DNA of 32,805 nucleotides, taken from CAZMCH01 sp964564735. Lineage in GTDB: Bacteria > Poribacteria > DTPJ01. This document shows positions 15,580 through 23,464 of the stretch, in pieces. A program made the position numbers and the translations under genes. Below the pieces are notes generated by a model. It searched no databases. It saw only the letters and a program-made list of their open reading frames with translations, and was not told where the DNA came from. Position 1 is the stretch's first letter; each line of letters opens with the position of its first letter. The stretch is taken from the NCBI GenBank assembly GCA_964564735.1, contig CAZMCH010000044.1, positions 1-32,805 of the forward strand, written 5' to 3'.

Positions 15580-16737
15580 ATGAAAGTATTAGTAATCTCA
15601 CATTCTGCAATACAGCCAACATATCACCGAAAATTTGAGGAAGTCGCAAGATATGGCGATATTGAGATAAAGATTATCGTGCCTGAAAAATGGGTTGAGA
15701 ATACGCAAGAGTTGCATTTTTCTCAAATAGATAAAGGAAATTTATCTTTTCTTTCAAAAAAGGTGGTTTTTGCTGGATATGGAAGCAGGTTTTTCTTTAC
15801 AGAGAGCATAATAAGGGAATTTAAGGAATTTAAGCCTGATATAATTCATCTTGAGGAAGAACCCTGGAGCCTTTGCGCTCTTCAAACAATAATTCTTAGA
15901 GATTTGTTCTGTAAGAAAAGCAAACTGATATTTAGAACGTCATTAAGCATACCATCGAAACAAAGATTTAATTTTATTGCATCTAACATTGAAAAACTGA
16001 CATTCAAGAAATCTGATCATGCCTTTGTCTTGAGCAAGCGCGCAGGAGATATACTCAGAAAAAAAAGTTATAATGGAGATATGAGTATTGGCTATAATGG
16101 GGTCGATGCGTCAGTTTTTCGTAAGATTGACGTCAGAAATCTGAAAAATGATCTTGGCATAAAAGATGATGAATGTGTTATTGGATACGTTGGCAGGTTG
16201 ATGAAAATGAAGGGAATAGAAACGCTTATAAGGGCTTTTAATATCCTCTTAAAACAGAATCCCAGTAAATCCTATCGTTTGATGTTGTTAGGAAGCGGCG
16301 AATATAAAGAAGAAATGATCTCTATTGCGTCAGAACTTGGTATAAAAGAGAAAATAATCTTAATTGAGGCAGTTCCCGCTCTAGATGTTCCAAGATATAT
16401 AAACTGTATGGATGTCCTTGTTTTGCCTTCACTTACTATGCCTTGGTGGGTTGAATTTTTTGGTCGTGTCCTTGTTGAGGCGATGATGTGTGAAGTGCCT
16501 GTAATAGGCTCTGATTCTGGAGAGATACCAAATGTGGTCGGTGATGCTGGCTTGATATTTCGTGAAGGTGATGAAAATGACCTTAAAGAAAAACTAGATA
16601 TTATGATTAATGACAGCTATACAAGGGATTTATTAATAACAAGAGGAAGCACAAGGGCTTCCTCTATTTTTACGTGGGAGTCAATTGCAAGAGAAACATA
16701 TAAAGTATATTGCTCATTACTTAATTTGGCAAAATGA
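15580..16737 (+). CDS. Family 4 glycosyltransferase (GT-B fold)
   Basis: A protein of 385 aa; aagga precedes the ATG. The N-terminal half starts MKVLVISHSA and contains FKPDIIHLEEEPW. The C-terminal half has YVGRLMKMKGIETLIRAF, LMLLGSGEY, and the donor-site EFFGRVLVEAM (E-x7-E) followed by PVIGSDSGEIPNVVGDAG, all hallmarks of GT4. Family knowledge: it transfers a sugar from a nucleotide donor onto a growing lipid-linked glycan at the cytoplasmic membrane. It closes the polysaccharide unit, 18 bases after the flippase gene, and ends 3 bases before a convergent gene. Donor and acceptor sugars cannot be predicted. Confidence 0.9.
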   Translation: MKVLVISHSAIQPTYHRKFEEVARYGDIEIKIIVPEKWVENTQELHFSQIDKGNLSFLSKKVVFAGYGSRFFFTESIIREFKEFKPDIIHLEEEPWSLCALQTIILRDLFCKKSKLIFRTSLSIPSKQRFNFIASNIEKLTFKKSDHAFVLSKRAGDILRKKSYNGDMSIGYNGVDASVFRKIDVRNLKNDLGIKDDECVIGYVGRLMKMKGIETLIRAFNILLKQNPSKSYRLMLLGSGEYKEEMISIASELGIKEKIILIEAVPALDVPRYINCMDVLVLPSLTMPWWVEFFGRVLVEAMMCEVPVIGSDSGEIPNVVGDAGLIFREGDENDLKEKLDIMINDSYTRDLLITRGSTRASSIFTWESIARETYKVYCSLLNLAK

Positions 16738-16740
16738 GAA

Positions 16741-17430
16741 TTATGCTGGATAATCCTCCGTAGTGCTTTTTAAGTCTGAATAATATGCTTTTACTTTTTC
16801 TAAGAATCTGGAATTTAGGTTTTCACCTTTATCCAATTCATTCATTAGCTTTTTGGGACCTTTGTTATAGGCAACTAATGCCATATCCAAATCACCAAAT
16901 TTATTCTGCATCATATTTAGATAATGCACACCTAATTTGATATTATATTCAGGGTCATATAGAGAGCCGATTCCAGAATATTCAATCTCTAGTTTCGGTG
17001 AAAGCCATTTTGCAGTTTTAGGCATTAATTGCATTAATCCAACTGCCCCTTTATGTGACTTTGCCTGTTCGTTGAAGTTGCTTTCAGTTTTCATTATAGC
17101 GACGATTAATCTCCAATCATATCTGTATTTTTTGCTTTCCTTATAGATGATGTTGGCGTATTGCATTATCTGTTTTTTCTCTAGTTCAGGGCAAAAAGCC
17201 TTAATTGATCCTGCAATTTGATGTAATTCATTTGATTTGATTGTTATGACTTTTTCATTTTGAGTAATGTATATCTCGCTATTTTCCTCTGATTCTGCCT
17301 CAAAATTCATCTGATAAAAGTTAAAGCCCAACAAAAACGCACTGAATATCATAATGCTAAACAACGCCTGTTTTGATGATAATTTTAAGCTGATTAATTT
17401 TTTCCAATTTCTCCAAAAGATTCTGTTCAC
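16741..17430 (-). CDS. Membrane-anchored lytic transglycosylase (SLT domain)
   Basis: A protein of 229 aa on the minus strand; start GTG with aggggtg before it. Residues 21-38 form one membrane segment after a basic N-terminus, so the domain faces the periplasm. The SLT domain (about 95-225) has catalytic E116 in IMKTESNFN, then GAVGLMQLMPKTAK, YDPEYNIKLGVHYL and ALVAYNKGP, all conserved in the family. Family knowledge: it cleaves peptidoglycan to give 1,6-anhydro-MurNAc ends. The anmK-like gene about 2 kb away would use that product, so peptidoglycan turnover is a plausible shared theme, although the genes are on opposite strands. Confidence 0.9.
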   Translation of the reverse strand: MNRIFWRNWKKLISLKLSSKQALFSIMIFSAFLLGFNFYQMNFEAESEENSEIYITQNEKVITIKSNELHQIAGSIKAFCPELEKKQIMQYANIIYKESKKYRYDWRLIVAIMKTESNFNEQAKSHKGAVGLMQLMPKTAKWLSPKLEIEYSGIGSLYDPEYNIKLGVHYLNMMQNKFGDLDMALVAYNKGPKKLMNELDKGENLNSRFLEKVKAYYSDLKSTTEDYPA

Positions 17431-17779
17431 TATTTCACCCCTTTAAGTTATACAACGCCTTTTCCAATATAGTTAATGTTATGCAATTGAACTTTTTCCC
17501 ATTGATGTAGTTTTGGTTGTAATGGAAAAGGTAATTATAAGAACATTTATTTGACAAAAAATGTTCCCTGTTTTTATTAACAAGAATCGTGCCAAAGATT
17601 TGGGGGCTTTTTTGATTGACTCTATATAACTCATTCTGTAAAATATCATTACAATATGACTTTTTCGGTTAAAGAAAATAGAATACAGGTTAAAATGTGC
17701 AAGCTTATATTTTCTAGCTCTTAAACTAAAATTTGATATATGTTATAAATGTAAAACGCTTTATTGGAGGTTTTTGTAA
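17431..17779. other. 349-base divergent intergenic region
   Basis: No gene seen. It separates the lytic transglycosylase (minus) from the MocA operon (plus). It contains the near-consensus promoter at 17616-17644. A second, weaker TTGACA (17551-17556) is flanked by the 7-bp inverted repeat gaacatt (17541-17547) and aatgttc (17560-17566), which looks operator-like. Confidence 0.6.
17616..17644 (+). promoter_or_regulatory. Near-consensus sigma70-type promoter for the MocA-anmK-URO-D group
   Basis: TTGACT (17616-17621), a 17-base spacer and TAAAAT (17639-17644) give one mismatch in each hexamer. The predicted start lies about 130 bases before ATG 17780, leaving an untranslated leader in which I see no clear riboswitch. 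Confidence 0.6.
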
Positions 17780-18793
17780 ATGAATAACGAGTCAGCAAGG
17801 ATCGCTTTTATCGGTGCGGGAAATCACTCAACGGAATCGCTGTATCCAAATATCGCGCACATACCAGAATTTAATCTTGTGGCAGTCTGCGATATTGTTG
17901 AAGAACGGGCAAAATATATCGCGCATAGATACGGTGCGCCCGAATGGTTTACTGATGTTGATAAAATGCTTGATAAAGTTCAGCCTCAGGGAGTCTGCAT
18001 TGTGGGACCGCCTGAGATGCACTATAAAGTCGGTCTGCAAGTATTAAGACGAAAAATACCTATATTTGTTGAGAAGCCACCAGCGTTGACAATGTATGAT
18101 GCTCTGGAACTTGCGGAAACAGCAAAGCAAAATGGCGTTTGGGGGATGGTCGGATTTATGAAAAGATTTGCCCCTGCTAATATTGTCGCCAAAGAATTCA
18201 TGTCTAGCGATAACTTCGGCAAATTATCATCAATAACTGCAATACATGGTTCAGGTCCGTATGATGATATGCGCAGGATGCTCTTTTTCAATGGGATACA
18301 CATGATCGATCTATTACGATTTTTTGCGGGTAATGTGATTAGCCTATTTGCCTATGGATTCGGTCAGGGAAATACTCAGGCTGTATCTGTGGCAATGCAG
18401 TTTGCCAACGGTTCAGTTGGTCAGCTAAATATGAACTCAGGACATAACTGGTCTGATTGCTTTGAGCAGACTTATATATCAGGTTCTGGTGCAGGAATAT
18501 TGATAGATGCCTCGAAATCAACGGAGGTAATGTCACAAGACAGGCGTTTTGCCAAAGGCGAAGGTCAAAGTCTATACGGTTGGAGTAGCAAGTATTATGT
18601 GTCTGGAAATATGGCTGGATGGACATCAGGTGGACATTATACAAGAGGTTATTGCGGGGAGCTAGATCATTTTGCAAAGGCTGTTTTGGGAATAACCAAG
18701 CCTTATGCTACGTTAGAAGACGGCGTTGAGGCAGTCAGGATCATAGATGCAATAATGGAAAGTATATTGTCGAAATTGCCTGTTAGTTTTTAA
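17780..18793 (+). CDS. Gfo/Idh/MocA family oxidoreductase
   Basis: A protein of 337 aa; ggagg precedes the ATG. The nucleotide-binding motif is the variant FIGAGNHSTE (residues 10-19) rather than GxGxxG, followed by EFNLVAVCD. The E-K-P motif is at residues 98-100 (VEKPPAL). The C-terminal beta domain has GFMKRF and FFNGIHMIDLLRFF, the second holding the family's substrate-site His. It is only distantly similar to the paralog at 9147. Family knowledge: NAD(P)-linked sugar or cyclitol oxidoreductase. It heads a unit with anmK, URO-D and isomerase genes; the GxxExxY insertion begins 5 bases past its stop. Confidence 0.88.
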   Translation: MNNESARIAFIGAGNHSTESLYPNIAHIPEFNLVAVCDIVEERAKYIAHRYGAPEWFTDVDKMLDKVQPQGVCIVGPPEMHYKVGLQVLRRKIPIFVEKPPALTMYDALELAETAKQNGVWGMVGFMKRFAPANIVAKEFMSSDNFGKLSSITAIHGSGPYDDMRRMLFFNGIHMIDLLRFFAGNVISLFAYGFGQGNTQAVSVAMQFANGSVGQLNMNSGHNWSDCFEQTYISGSGAGILIDASKSTEVMSQDRRFAKGEGQSLYGWSSKYYVSGNMAGWTSGGHYTRGYCGELDHFAKAVLGITKPYATLEDGVEAVRIIDAIMESILSKLPVSF

Positions 18794-18798
18794 TCTTA

Positions 18799-19273
18799 AA
18801 CACCAAGACACGAAGCCACAAAGAGTAAAAAATTCAATATGAAATATGAACCTTTGTCAGAAATAGAGCAGAAAATTAGCCAGAATATTGTTGATTCAGC
18901 ATACACTGTCCATAAAAATCTTGGGGCTGGTCTTCTAGAAAATGTCTATGAAATCTGTTTTTGTCACGAAATAGCAAAAAGGGGATTTTCTTATCAAAGA
19001 CAAGTTTCAGTTCCCATTATTTATGATGGCATTAAATTTGATGAAGCATTTAGAATAGATGTGTTAGTCGAAAATACTGTAATATGTGAATTGAAATCAG
19101 TTGAGCAAATAAAGCCTGTTCATAATGCTCAGGTTTTGACTCAGTTAAGATTAACAGGAAAAAGACTAGGTTTTTTAATCAACTTTAATGTTCCTTTAAT
19201 AAAAGATGGTATTAGACGTCTTATTATCTAATCTATATTTCTTAGTGCCTTTGTGTCTCTGTGTCTTTGTGTT
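18799..19273. mobile_element. Terminal-inverted-repeat element carrying a GxxExxY gene
   Basis: Left arm 18799-18821 and right arm 19251-19273 are 23 bases each, inverted, and identical at 19 positions (aacaccaagacac type). Between them is only the GxxExxY gene. The element starts 5 bases after the MocA stop and ends 12 bases before the likely anmK start, so it appears to have inserted into an operon. No transposase is present, and no target-site duplication was identified. Confidence 0.65.
18839..19231 (+). CDS. GxxExxY protein (PD-(D/E)XK nuclease-like fold)
   Basis: A protein of 130 aa. The family motif is G31, E34 and Y37 in GAGLLENVYE. The nuclease-like core is D74 (FRIDVLV), E84 and K86 (ICELKSVEQ), matching D-x(9)-E-x-K, and QVLTQLRLTGKRLGFLINFN is the conserved C-terminal part. 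Family knowledge: small proteins, present in many copies per genome in environmental bacteria, assigned to a PD-(D/E)XK superfamily; function not established. The ribosome site is weak. The gene lies wholly between inverted repeats, which suggests it is a passenger or the active agent of a small mobile element. Confidence 0.88.
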   Translation: MKYEPLSEIEQKISQNIVDSAYTVHKNLGAGLLENVYEICFCHEIAKRGFSYQRQVSVPIIYDGIKFDEAFRIDVLVENTVICELKSVEQIKPVHNAQVLTQLRLTGKRLGFLINFNVPLIKDGIRRLII

Positions 19274-19285
19274 AGTATCGTCTAT

Positions 19286-20458
19286 ATGGAAAAAATACTA
19301 GAAATATTGAAAAAAGACAAAAAGAAAGTCATCGGACTAATGTCTGGAACTTCCGCAGACGGCGTTGATTCTGCATTGGTGGAGATTGAGGGTCATGGAT
19401 TAGATACACGCATAAAGCTTTTAGAGTTCATCACATATCCAATTCCAAAGGGCATAAAAAGCCTTCTATTTGATATATTTCCACCTGCAAAATGCTCCGT
19501 TGAAGATATATGCAGGCTGAATTTTGCAATAGGTGAAGTTTTTGCAGAAGCTGTTCTGGAAGTAATAAAGAAATCAGGCATAAGCATAGATGATATTGAT
19601 TTAATCGGCTCTCACGGGCAGACTATATGCCATTTGCCTAATGAAAAAATGAAGTCCACGCTTCAAATTGGTGAACCTGCCGTCATTGCGAATCGGACAG
19701 GAATTATAACTATTGCTGATTTTCGTGTTGCTGATGTTGCAGTTGGTGGACAAGGTGCGCCATTAGTTCCCTATGTAGATTTTTTGCTTCTGCGAGATGA
19801 AAAAAAATCAAGAGCAATACAAAACATCGGTGGAATAAGTAATGTAACTGTTTTGCCTGCTGGTAGTGATCTCGATAAAGTAATTGCTTTTGATACTGGA
19901 CCCGGGAATATGATTATTGATGAGATAGTCAGAATCATTACTAATAACAGTCAGAATTATGATTACAATGGTGAAATTGCAGGAAAAGGCATTTCAAATG
20001 ATGATCTACTCACAGAATTGCTTAATCATCCATTTATTAATCTTGATCCACCAAAAACCACAGGTAGAGAAGCTTTTGGAAGATATTTTGCCAAAAGTCT
20101 AATAGAACAGGCAAAATCTAAAGGTATCTACGGGAGCGATCTTGTTGCAACTGTTACGGAATTTACAGCACGATCTATTTATGAGAATTATAAAAAGTTT
20201 ATTCTACCGAGCTATGATATATCAGAAATTCTGGTATGTGGCGGAGGGGCGCATAATGAAACTTTAATGAATTTATTAAATGTCCTTTTTTATCCGATAA
20301 ATGTTTGTGAAGTTGATAATTTTGGATTATCGAGTGATGCAAAAGAGGCAATTGCATTTGCGGTTCTTGCAAATGAGACAATACATGGCAATCCTAGCAA
20401 TGTCCCGAGTGCAACAGGAGCAACTAGACCTGTTGTTCTTGGAAAAATAGTGATTTAA
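19286..20458 (+). CDS. anmK: Anhydro-N-acetylmuramic acid kinase (AnmK family)
   Basis: ATG 19286 is preferred, giving 390 aa. The upstream TTG or GTG extension (MSLCLCVSIVY) is simply translated inverted repeat. Signatures are GLMSGTSADGVD (17-28), GSHGQT (108-113), DFRVADVAVGGQGAPLVP (about 145-162), NIGGISN (180-186), DTGPGN (203-208) and GGGAHN near the end. Family knowledge: it phosphorylates and opens the 1,6-anhydro bridge of anhMurNAc using ATP, in cell-wall recycling; a eukaryotic relative acts on levoglucosan. No clear ribosome site precedes the start, probably because the insertion replaced it. The neighbours are sugar-catabolic genes, not recycling genes, so another 1,6-anhydro sugar is possible. 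Confidence 0.88.
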   Translation: MEKILEILKKDKKKVIGLMSGTSADGVDSALVEIEGHGLDTRIKLLEFITYPIPKGIKSLLFDIFPPAKCSVEDICRLNFAIGEVFAEAVLEVIKKSGISIDDIDLIGSHGQTICHLPNEKMKSTLQIGEPAVIANRTGIITIADFRVADVAVGGQGAPLVPYVDFLLLRDEKKSRAIQNIGGISNVTVLPAGSDLDKVIAFDTGPGNMIIDEIVRIITNNSQNYDYNGEIAGKGISNDDLLTELLNHPFINLDPPKTTGREAFGRYFAKSLIEQAKSKGIYGSDLVATVTEFTARSIYENYKKFILPSYDISEILVCGGGAHNETLMNLLNVLFYPINVCEVDNFGLSSDAKEAIAFAVLANETIHGNPSNVPSATGATRPVVLGKIVI

Positions 20459-20489
20459 TTCAATACATATTATACAAGGAGACTAGATA

Positions 20490-21593
20490 ATGAAAATCCC
20501 ACTAAAAGCCCCTAGACCAGATAAGGACTACTTCAAAAGAGTGATATTGCAACAGGAAATTCCTACAAAACCTCCATTTATGGAACTTCATATAGATAAG
20601 GAAATAGTAAAAGAATTTGTAATAAAAAAACTCGATAGAAAATGGATAGAGCCTTCAAATGATGATATAAGGACAAAAGAAGAATACCTAAGAAATTATA
20701 TAGAATGTTGGTATCGGATGGGTTTTGATTGCATACGTCTAACATCCGATTTTCGTTTCAAAGCAGGGCTACATTTTACGACAAAGACTCGTGGAGGCAA
20801 AGATACAGCAGAGCTTGCCCGTAATGAAAGAAAATGGACAGAAGAAGGCGAAGGCATAATAACAACATGGGAGGATTTTGAGAAATATACCTGGCCATCA
20901 ATTGAAGATATTGATAATTGGGCGATGGATTTTATATCAAATAACTTACCTGATGGAATGGGTATCCTTGCTTGCCCATCTGCTGGTATATTTGAAATCG
21001 GGCTTAATATTTTATTTGGTGCGGAAACCCTTTCATACCTGCTATATGATGATCCACAACTTGTAAAAGCAGTCTTTGACAGGGCAGGACAGTTAATATA
21101 TGATTGCTATAAGCAACTAATTGGTTTTGATAAGGTCATTGGTTTCTTTCAGGGCGATGATCTAGGATACAAAACAGCAACTATTATTGCACCAAAATTT
21201 TTAAGGGAATATATCCTTCCTTGGCATAAGAAACTAGCGCAACTTGCACATGACAACGGGCTTTTCTATATACTCCATTCCTGCGGCAATCTTGAGATCA
21301 TCATGGAGGATTTGATAGAGGATGTAAGAATAGATGCAAAGCACTCTTTTGAAGATGAAATCATGCCTGTAACGGAATTTAAGGCAAAATATGGCGATAG
21401 AATAACGGTCATTGGTGGAGTTGATGTTGATAAGATATGCCGACTTGATGAGGTAAATTTGCGTGCCTATGTGAGAGATATTATTGATAAATGTATACCT
21501 AATGGAGGCTATATTCTCGGCACGGGTAATTCTGTTGCAAATTACGTTCCATTGGACAATTATCTTATTGTATTAGATGAAGGGCTTAATTAG
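20490..21593 (+). CDS. URO-D-fold protein with partial zinc site
   Basis: A protein of 367 aa; aaggaga precedes the ATG. The superfamily barrel is clear from FYILHSCGNLEIIMEDL with H263 and C265, then ITVIGGVDVDKI and NGGYILGTGNS. The third zinc ligand of MtaA-type proteins is missing: Leu replaces Cys in GGYILG. The N-terminus is longer than usual (APRPDKDYFKRVILQQEIPTKPPFMEL). Family knowledge: decarboxylase or methyltransferase chemistry; this branch is uncharacterised. It sits between anmK and an isomerase gene, 31 bases after the former, so it probably shares their transcript. The longer stretch before the next gene (115 bases) leaves room for a separate promoter there. Confidence 0.8.
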   Translation: MKIPLKAPRPDKDYFKRVILQQEIPTKPPFMELHIDKEIVKEFVIKKLDRKWIEPSNDDIRTKEEYLRNYIECWYRMGFDCIRLTSDFRFKAGLHFTTKTRGGKDTAELARNERKWTEEGEGIITTWEDFEKYTWPSIEDIDNWAMDFISNNLPDGMGILACPSAGIFEIGLNILFGAETLSYLLYDDPQLVKAVFDRAGQLIYDCYKQLIGFDKVIGFFQGDDLGYKTATIIAPKFLREYILPWHKKLAQLAHDNGLFYILHSCGNLEIIMEDLIEDVRIDAKHSFEDEIMPVTEFKAKYGDRITVIGGVDVDKICRLDEVNLRAYVRDIIDKCIPNGGYILGTGNSVANYVPLDNYLIVLDEGLN

Positions 21594-21708
21594 AGAAATA
21601 CATTTAAGAAAATACTTGAAATGAAAATCCAATAGATTATAATATAGCTAAATGATTGATTATCTGTCTTATGTTATCTTGTTGATGAAAAATAGCGAGG
21701 ATTGAAAT

Positions 21709-22500
21709 ATGAAAATAGGTTTTACTCAGATAATAACTGGAGGAATGTCTCTTGATGATTGTCTTAATCTCTGTAAAGAAGCCGGATATAATGCTATAGA
21801 ACTCTCATTTCGCGAAGGTGGTCCACTTGATATTGATATGAGTGAGTCAGATATTAAGAAAGTGGCTCAAAAATGCAATGATTCAGGCGTTGAGATAGCA
21901 AGCGTTATCGGTGGATATAAGGACGCAGGCAGTATGCTAAGCCTAAACCCAGAAGAACGGAAAAAACGTTGCAAATCAATTATACGTATATTGGAAATCG
22001 GTAATATACTTGGAACTGACGGTATGCTTCTTCACCCGGGTCAATTAGGATCAGAAGGAACTTATACTGAAGTTTGGAATAACTTTGTTGATGAATTGAA
22101 AGCACTTGCCCCAACTGCAGAATCGCTTAAAGTCGCTATATGTGTGGAGAATGTCTGGAATAAATTTCTTCTCAGCCCAAAAGAGATGCGTGATTTTGTT
22201 GATGCTGTTGGAAACGATTGGGTAGGAACATATCTTGACACTGCTAATATGATGGAATATGGCTATCCTGAGCATTGGATTCGTGAACTTGGACAAAGGA
22301 TCAAGAAGGTTCATTTCAAAGATTATAAGCGTGGAACACGTAGTTTTGTGAATCTTCTTGACGGTGATACAAATTGGTCGGTTGTTATGAATGAATTTCG
22401 CAAGATTGGCTTTGATTCGGCGGTTATTCATGAAGTAGGAGGAGACCATAACGCATTAATTGATATAGCTGAACGTATGAGGAAAATTATCGCAATGTGA
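21709..22500 (+). CDS. Sugar phosphate isomerase/epimerase (xylose isomerase-like TIM barrel)
   Basis: A protein of 263 aa; gagga precedes the ATG. It begins MKIGFTQIITGGMSLDDCLNLC with AGYNAIELSF. Putative metal ligands are E in ICVENVWNKFLLSP, D in GTYLDTANM, H in KVHFKDYK and E in VIHEVGGDH, in the order expected for the family. The paralog at 10228 has the same fold but little direct identity. Family knowledge: a metal-dependent isomerase or epimerase of sugars or inosose. As the last gene of the MocA, anmK, URO-D series it would act on the oxidised product. Confidence 0.87.
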   Translation: MKIGFTQIITGGMSLDDCLNLCKEAGYNAIELSFREGGPLDIDMSESDIKKVAQKCNDSGVEIASVIGGYKDAGSMLSLNPEERKKRCKSIIRILEIGNILGTDGMLLHPGQLGSEGTYTEVWNNFVDELKALAPTAESLKVAICVENVWNKFLLSPKEMRDFVDAVGNDWVGTYLDTANMMEYGYPEHWIRELGQRIKKVHFKDYKRGTRSFVNLLDGDTNWSVVMNEFRKIGFDSAVIHEVGGDHNALIDIAERMRKIIAM

Positions 22501-22520
22501 TCGTATTTAATAATCTTTAT

Positions 22521-22593
22521 GCGGATAGTCAAGCCCATATTAGAAGACGGATGAAATTTCTTTATGGTTCTCCCACATGCCCAAACTATCCGC
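22521..22593. repeat. Perfect 9-bp inverted repeat enclosing a 55-base loop
   Basis: gcggatagt (22521-22529) and actatccgc (22585-22593) are exact complements. They lie between the isomerase gene and the lipoprotein gene, ending 15 bases before the lipoprotein ribosome site. No T-run follows, so it does not look like a standard terminator. Confidence 0.65.
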
Positions 22594-22621
22594 ACCAATT
22601 TTATATGAGGAGGCGCCTTTT

Positions 22622-23464
22622 ATGACGGAAAAAAAGAAAAAGTATAGTTTAGATAAAAAGGCTACTATTTTTAAGTATAGCGGTATTGCTTCGGCAGGTA
22701 TTATCGTTGGTGGTAGCTTATTTTCCTTTGTCGGATGCTCCTCAAGAAGCGAACAATGGGCTGAAACGAGTGGACAGGCAGGCAGAATCAATCTCGAAGC
22801 GGTTGAAGAGGCAATGGAGAAATCCAAAGATGTAACAGAATTTGAAAAGAGAGTCAATGAAATTTATCAGGGCAAAGAGCTTATTCTTATTGAGGTGAAA
22901 AACGAAGATAATGGGAAACAACTTGTCTCTGGATACGCCGATCTTAATGATAATAATCAAATCGACTATGAAGAAGATGACCTATTATTTACATTTACAA
23001 GATGGTTTGAAGATGGTTCTTATAAGGGCGAGATGAGAGGCTATGGAGTTAATAGCTATTACCATCATCCATATTCCTATGGAACAGATATGTTTATGAC
23101 ATGGATGTTGTTTAGTGCTTTAACTCGTCCAGCATATATGGTGCCTGTTTATCATACAACCATATCAGATGCAGGTGCAATAAGGAGCTATCGAGACAAC
23201 TATCGAAACACACCTAGTTATAGAGATCAAGTCAACACCAACAGACAATACGAAGCAAGAATGTCAACTAAACATGGAACCGCCTATAGAAACGCAAGCC
23301 CAAATTCATCAAGACAGAGATGGGCTTCACGAACAGGTGTAAATCTGAGCAAAGCAACAAGAATTTCATCGTCAGCAGGTAAATCAGGATGGGGTAGAAG
23401 TGGGTCGAGAGGATTCGGTGGATTCAGAGGCGGTGGTTCTGGTGGTGGTATTGCAAACTTATGA
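22622..23464 (+). CDS. Putative lipoprotein with EF-hand-like loop and Gly/Ser/Arg-rich tail
   Basis: The frame extends upstream, but ATG 22622 with gaggagg before it gives the better start (280 aa). A basic N-terminus (KKKKYS) precedes a hydrophobic stretch (about 19-37) ending in FVGC, with C39 as possible lipidation site; the lipobox is imperfect, so a simple membrane anchor is an alternative. D107, N109, N111, D115 and E118 form an EF-hand-like calcium loop (DLNDNNQIDYEE). The middle is Tyr- and Arg-rich, and the last 60 residues are rich in Ser, Arg and Gly. I do not recognise a family. Its stop overlaps the start of the next gene (ATGA), implying coupled translation. Confidence 0.7.
   Translation: MTEKKKKYSLDKKATIFKYSGIASAGIIVGGSLFSFVGCSSRSEQWAETSGQAGRINLEAVEEAMEKSKDVTEFEKRVNEIYQGKELILIEVKNEDNGKQLVSGYADLNDNNQIDYEEDDLLFTFTRWFEDGSYKGEMRGYGVNSYYHHPYSYGTDMFMTWMLFSALTRPAYMVPVYHTTISDAGAIRSYRDNYRNTPSYRDQVNTNRQYEARMSTKHGTAYRNASPNSSRQRWASRTGVNLSKATRISSSAGKSGWGRSGSRGFGGFRGGGSGGGIANL

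Noticed and set aside
19253..19285. Upstream extension of the anmK frame (MSLCLCVSIVY)
   Set aside because: It is translated inverted-repeat sequence; the conserved family N-terminus starts just after ATG 19286.
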